In this document: piece after piece, positions 6,581 to 7,388 of the stretch | Layout of the letters: each line of letters opens with the position of its first letter | Position numbering within the stretch: position 1 is the stretch's first letter | Assembly (NCBI GenBank): GCA_016793525.1 | Contig: JAEUJT010000263.1 | Location: forward strand, 1 to 7,388 | Reading direction: 5' to 3' | Origin: Archangium sp. | GTDB taxonomy: Bacteria; Myxococcota; Myxococcia; Myxococcales; Myxococcaceae | Length of the DNA stretch: 7,388 nucleotides | The notes under the pieces: model-generated | Told to the model about the DNA's origin: nothing | Seen by the model: only the letters and a program-made list of their open reading frames with translations | Databases searched by the model: none | Made by a program: the position numbers and the translations under genes

Positions 6581-7388
6581 ATGGCCGCCAGCGATGAGCG
6601 TCGAAAACAAGCCGTGCGCCGACGCCTCGCGCGCGTCCGCCGGCGGCTCGACGTCGCGGTGTGGCTCGAGGCGGTGGGGCTGACCGGCTGGGGCTTCGCG
6701 GCCGCGCTCGTGGCCTGGCACGTCTTCATTCACGCGCAGGCCCTGGTGGCGGTGCCGCTCCTGCTCGCGGCGACGGCGTGGGCGACCGCGCGGCGCGCTC
6801 GGCCGCGCTTGCACTCCGAGGCCGAGGCGGCGGCGTTGGTCGATCGGCTCGCCGGTGCAGGTGGCTTGCTGCTGACGCGCCTCGAGCGCCCCGTCGACGA
6901 GTGGGAGCTCTCGCTCAACCAACGGCTCGCCCAGGTGCAGCTCCCCGCGCCGGTGCTCGCGCCGCTCCGCCGGTGGGTGCCCATCGCCGTCTTCCTCGCG
7001 GCGGGGTTGGCGCTGCCGCGGTGGGAGGTGGCGAAGGGCCGGCCGAACGCCGCCGCGGCCGCCCGGGTGGCCCAGGTGAAGACGCTGGCCGAGGCGATTC
7101 AGAACGTCGCGCCGCTCGACGAGGCGTTGGCCGCCGAGCTGGCGCAGCTCGAGCAACGCCTGGCCGCGGGCGACTTCACCGGCGCCGATTGGGAGGCCGC
7201 CGACGCGCTGGAGAAACGCCTCGAGGCCGCGGCGGTCGTCGCGGACCAGGGGCTGGAGAAGGCATCTGCGCTCGCGGAGGCGCTGGCCGCCGCGCAGTCG
7301 TCTGACGAGGCGGCGCGCGAGCGAGAGGCGCTAGAGAAGGCGTTGCTGGAGCTGGGGCTCGACGGCTCTGGCGCGCGCGCGGACCAGG
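6581..7388 (+). CDS. Membrane-anchored helical protein, N-terminal part (3' end outside window)
   Basis: The frame opens at ATG 6581, the first in-frame start after a TGA, and remains open to the window end: 269 complete codons with no stop. The N-terminus is strongly basic (RRKQAVRRRLARVRRRLD, residues 7-24), a cytoplasmic positive-inside segment. Predicted membrane helices lie at ~29-50 and ~53-70 as a hairpin, and at ~132-146. The loop ~71-131 would be cytoplasmic, and the region from ~147 onward would then be outside the cytoplasm. That region is Ala/Glu/Leu-rich and helical with heptad-like spacing (LAAELAQLEQRLAAG, LEKASALAEALAA), suggesting a coiled coil. The basic head, TM pair, later TM and long helical tail loosely resemble DUF4175-type proteins, but this is a weak impression. 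No clear ribosome binding site is seen. The 15-base gap to the preceding lipoprotein gene suggests an operon. Confidence 0.75.
   Translation, partial: MAASDERRKQAVRRRLARVRRRLDVAVWLEAVGLTGWGFAAALVAWHVFIHAQALVAVPLLLAATAWATARRARPRLHSEAEAAALVDRLAGAGGLLLTRLERPVDEWELSLNQRLAQVQLPAPVLAPLRRWVPIAVFLAAGLALPRWEVAKGRPNAAAAARVAQVKTLAEAIQNVAPLDEALAAELAQLEQRLAAGDFTGADWEAADALEKRLEAAAVVADQGLEKASALAEALAAAQSSDEAAREREALEKALLELGLDGSGARADQ

Noticed and set aside
6565..6597. Short ORF starting at a TGATG overlap with the proline-rich lipoprotein stop
   Set aside because: Only 10 codons in a frame that then closes; the real downstream gene starts at 6581 in another frame. The overlap is probably chance.
4850..7156. 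Minus-strand open frame of 768 codons across the divergent spacer and both plus-strand genes
   Set aside because: Low-complexity Arg/Gly/Ala/His translation that spans two well-supported genes and an intergenic region. It has no recognisable motif.
6661..7305. Plus-strand frame of 214 codons inside the membrane-protein gene
   Set aside because: Its Arg/Gly/Ala-rich product is a shadow. The frame from 6581 gives hydrophobic membrane helices and normal codon bias, and stays open to the window end.

Overview
The window is GC-rich, tightly packed with genes and has strong third-position G/C codon bias. It encodes a hybrid sensor kinase end, several secreted lipoproteins with lipoboxes and an outer-membrane beta-barrel. 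This suggests a Gram-negative bacterium with a large genome, most likely a myxobacterium or related member of the Myxococcota. That assignment is inferred from composition and protein types. No rRNA, tRNA, mobile element or CRISPR array was seen.

Layout. (1) Bases 1-549 (+) hold the C-terminal end of a hybrid histidine kinase with a complete receiver domain. (2) After a 51-base convergent gap, three minus-strand genes lie nose to tail. In transcription order these are an outer-membrane beta-barrel protein with an N-terminal ComEA-like helix-hairpin-helix module (5591 to 3438), a staphylococcal-nuclease-like lipoprotein (3437 to 2328), and a lipoprotein of three tandem lamin-tail-like domains (2328 to 601). 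The first junction is TAA directly followed by ATG. The second is a one-base TGATG overlap. One transcript with coupled translation is therefore likely. (3) A 113-base divergent spacer (5592-5704) separates this operon from two plus-strand genes: a proline-rich lipoprotein of unknown function (5705-6565) and, 15 bases on, a membrane-anchored helical protein that runs off the right edge (6581-7388).

How the genes may work together. The operon pairs a barrel carrying a predicted DNA-binding module with a cell-surface or periplasmic nuclease whose catalytic residues are all present, and with a surface lipoprotein of a domain type known in bacteria alongside secreted hydrolases and nucleases. The most economical reading is an outer-membrane apparatus that binds and cleaves extracellular DNA, for nutrient scavenging, DNA uptake or biofilm DNA turnover. 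That is a hypothesis from gene content and order. Each domain is individually known, but I do not recognise the three-gene combination as a described system. The two plus-strand genes look like a separate transcription unit with no clear link to it.
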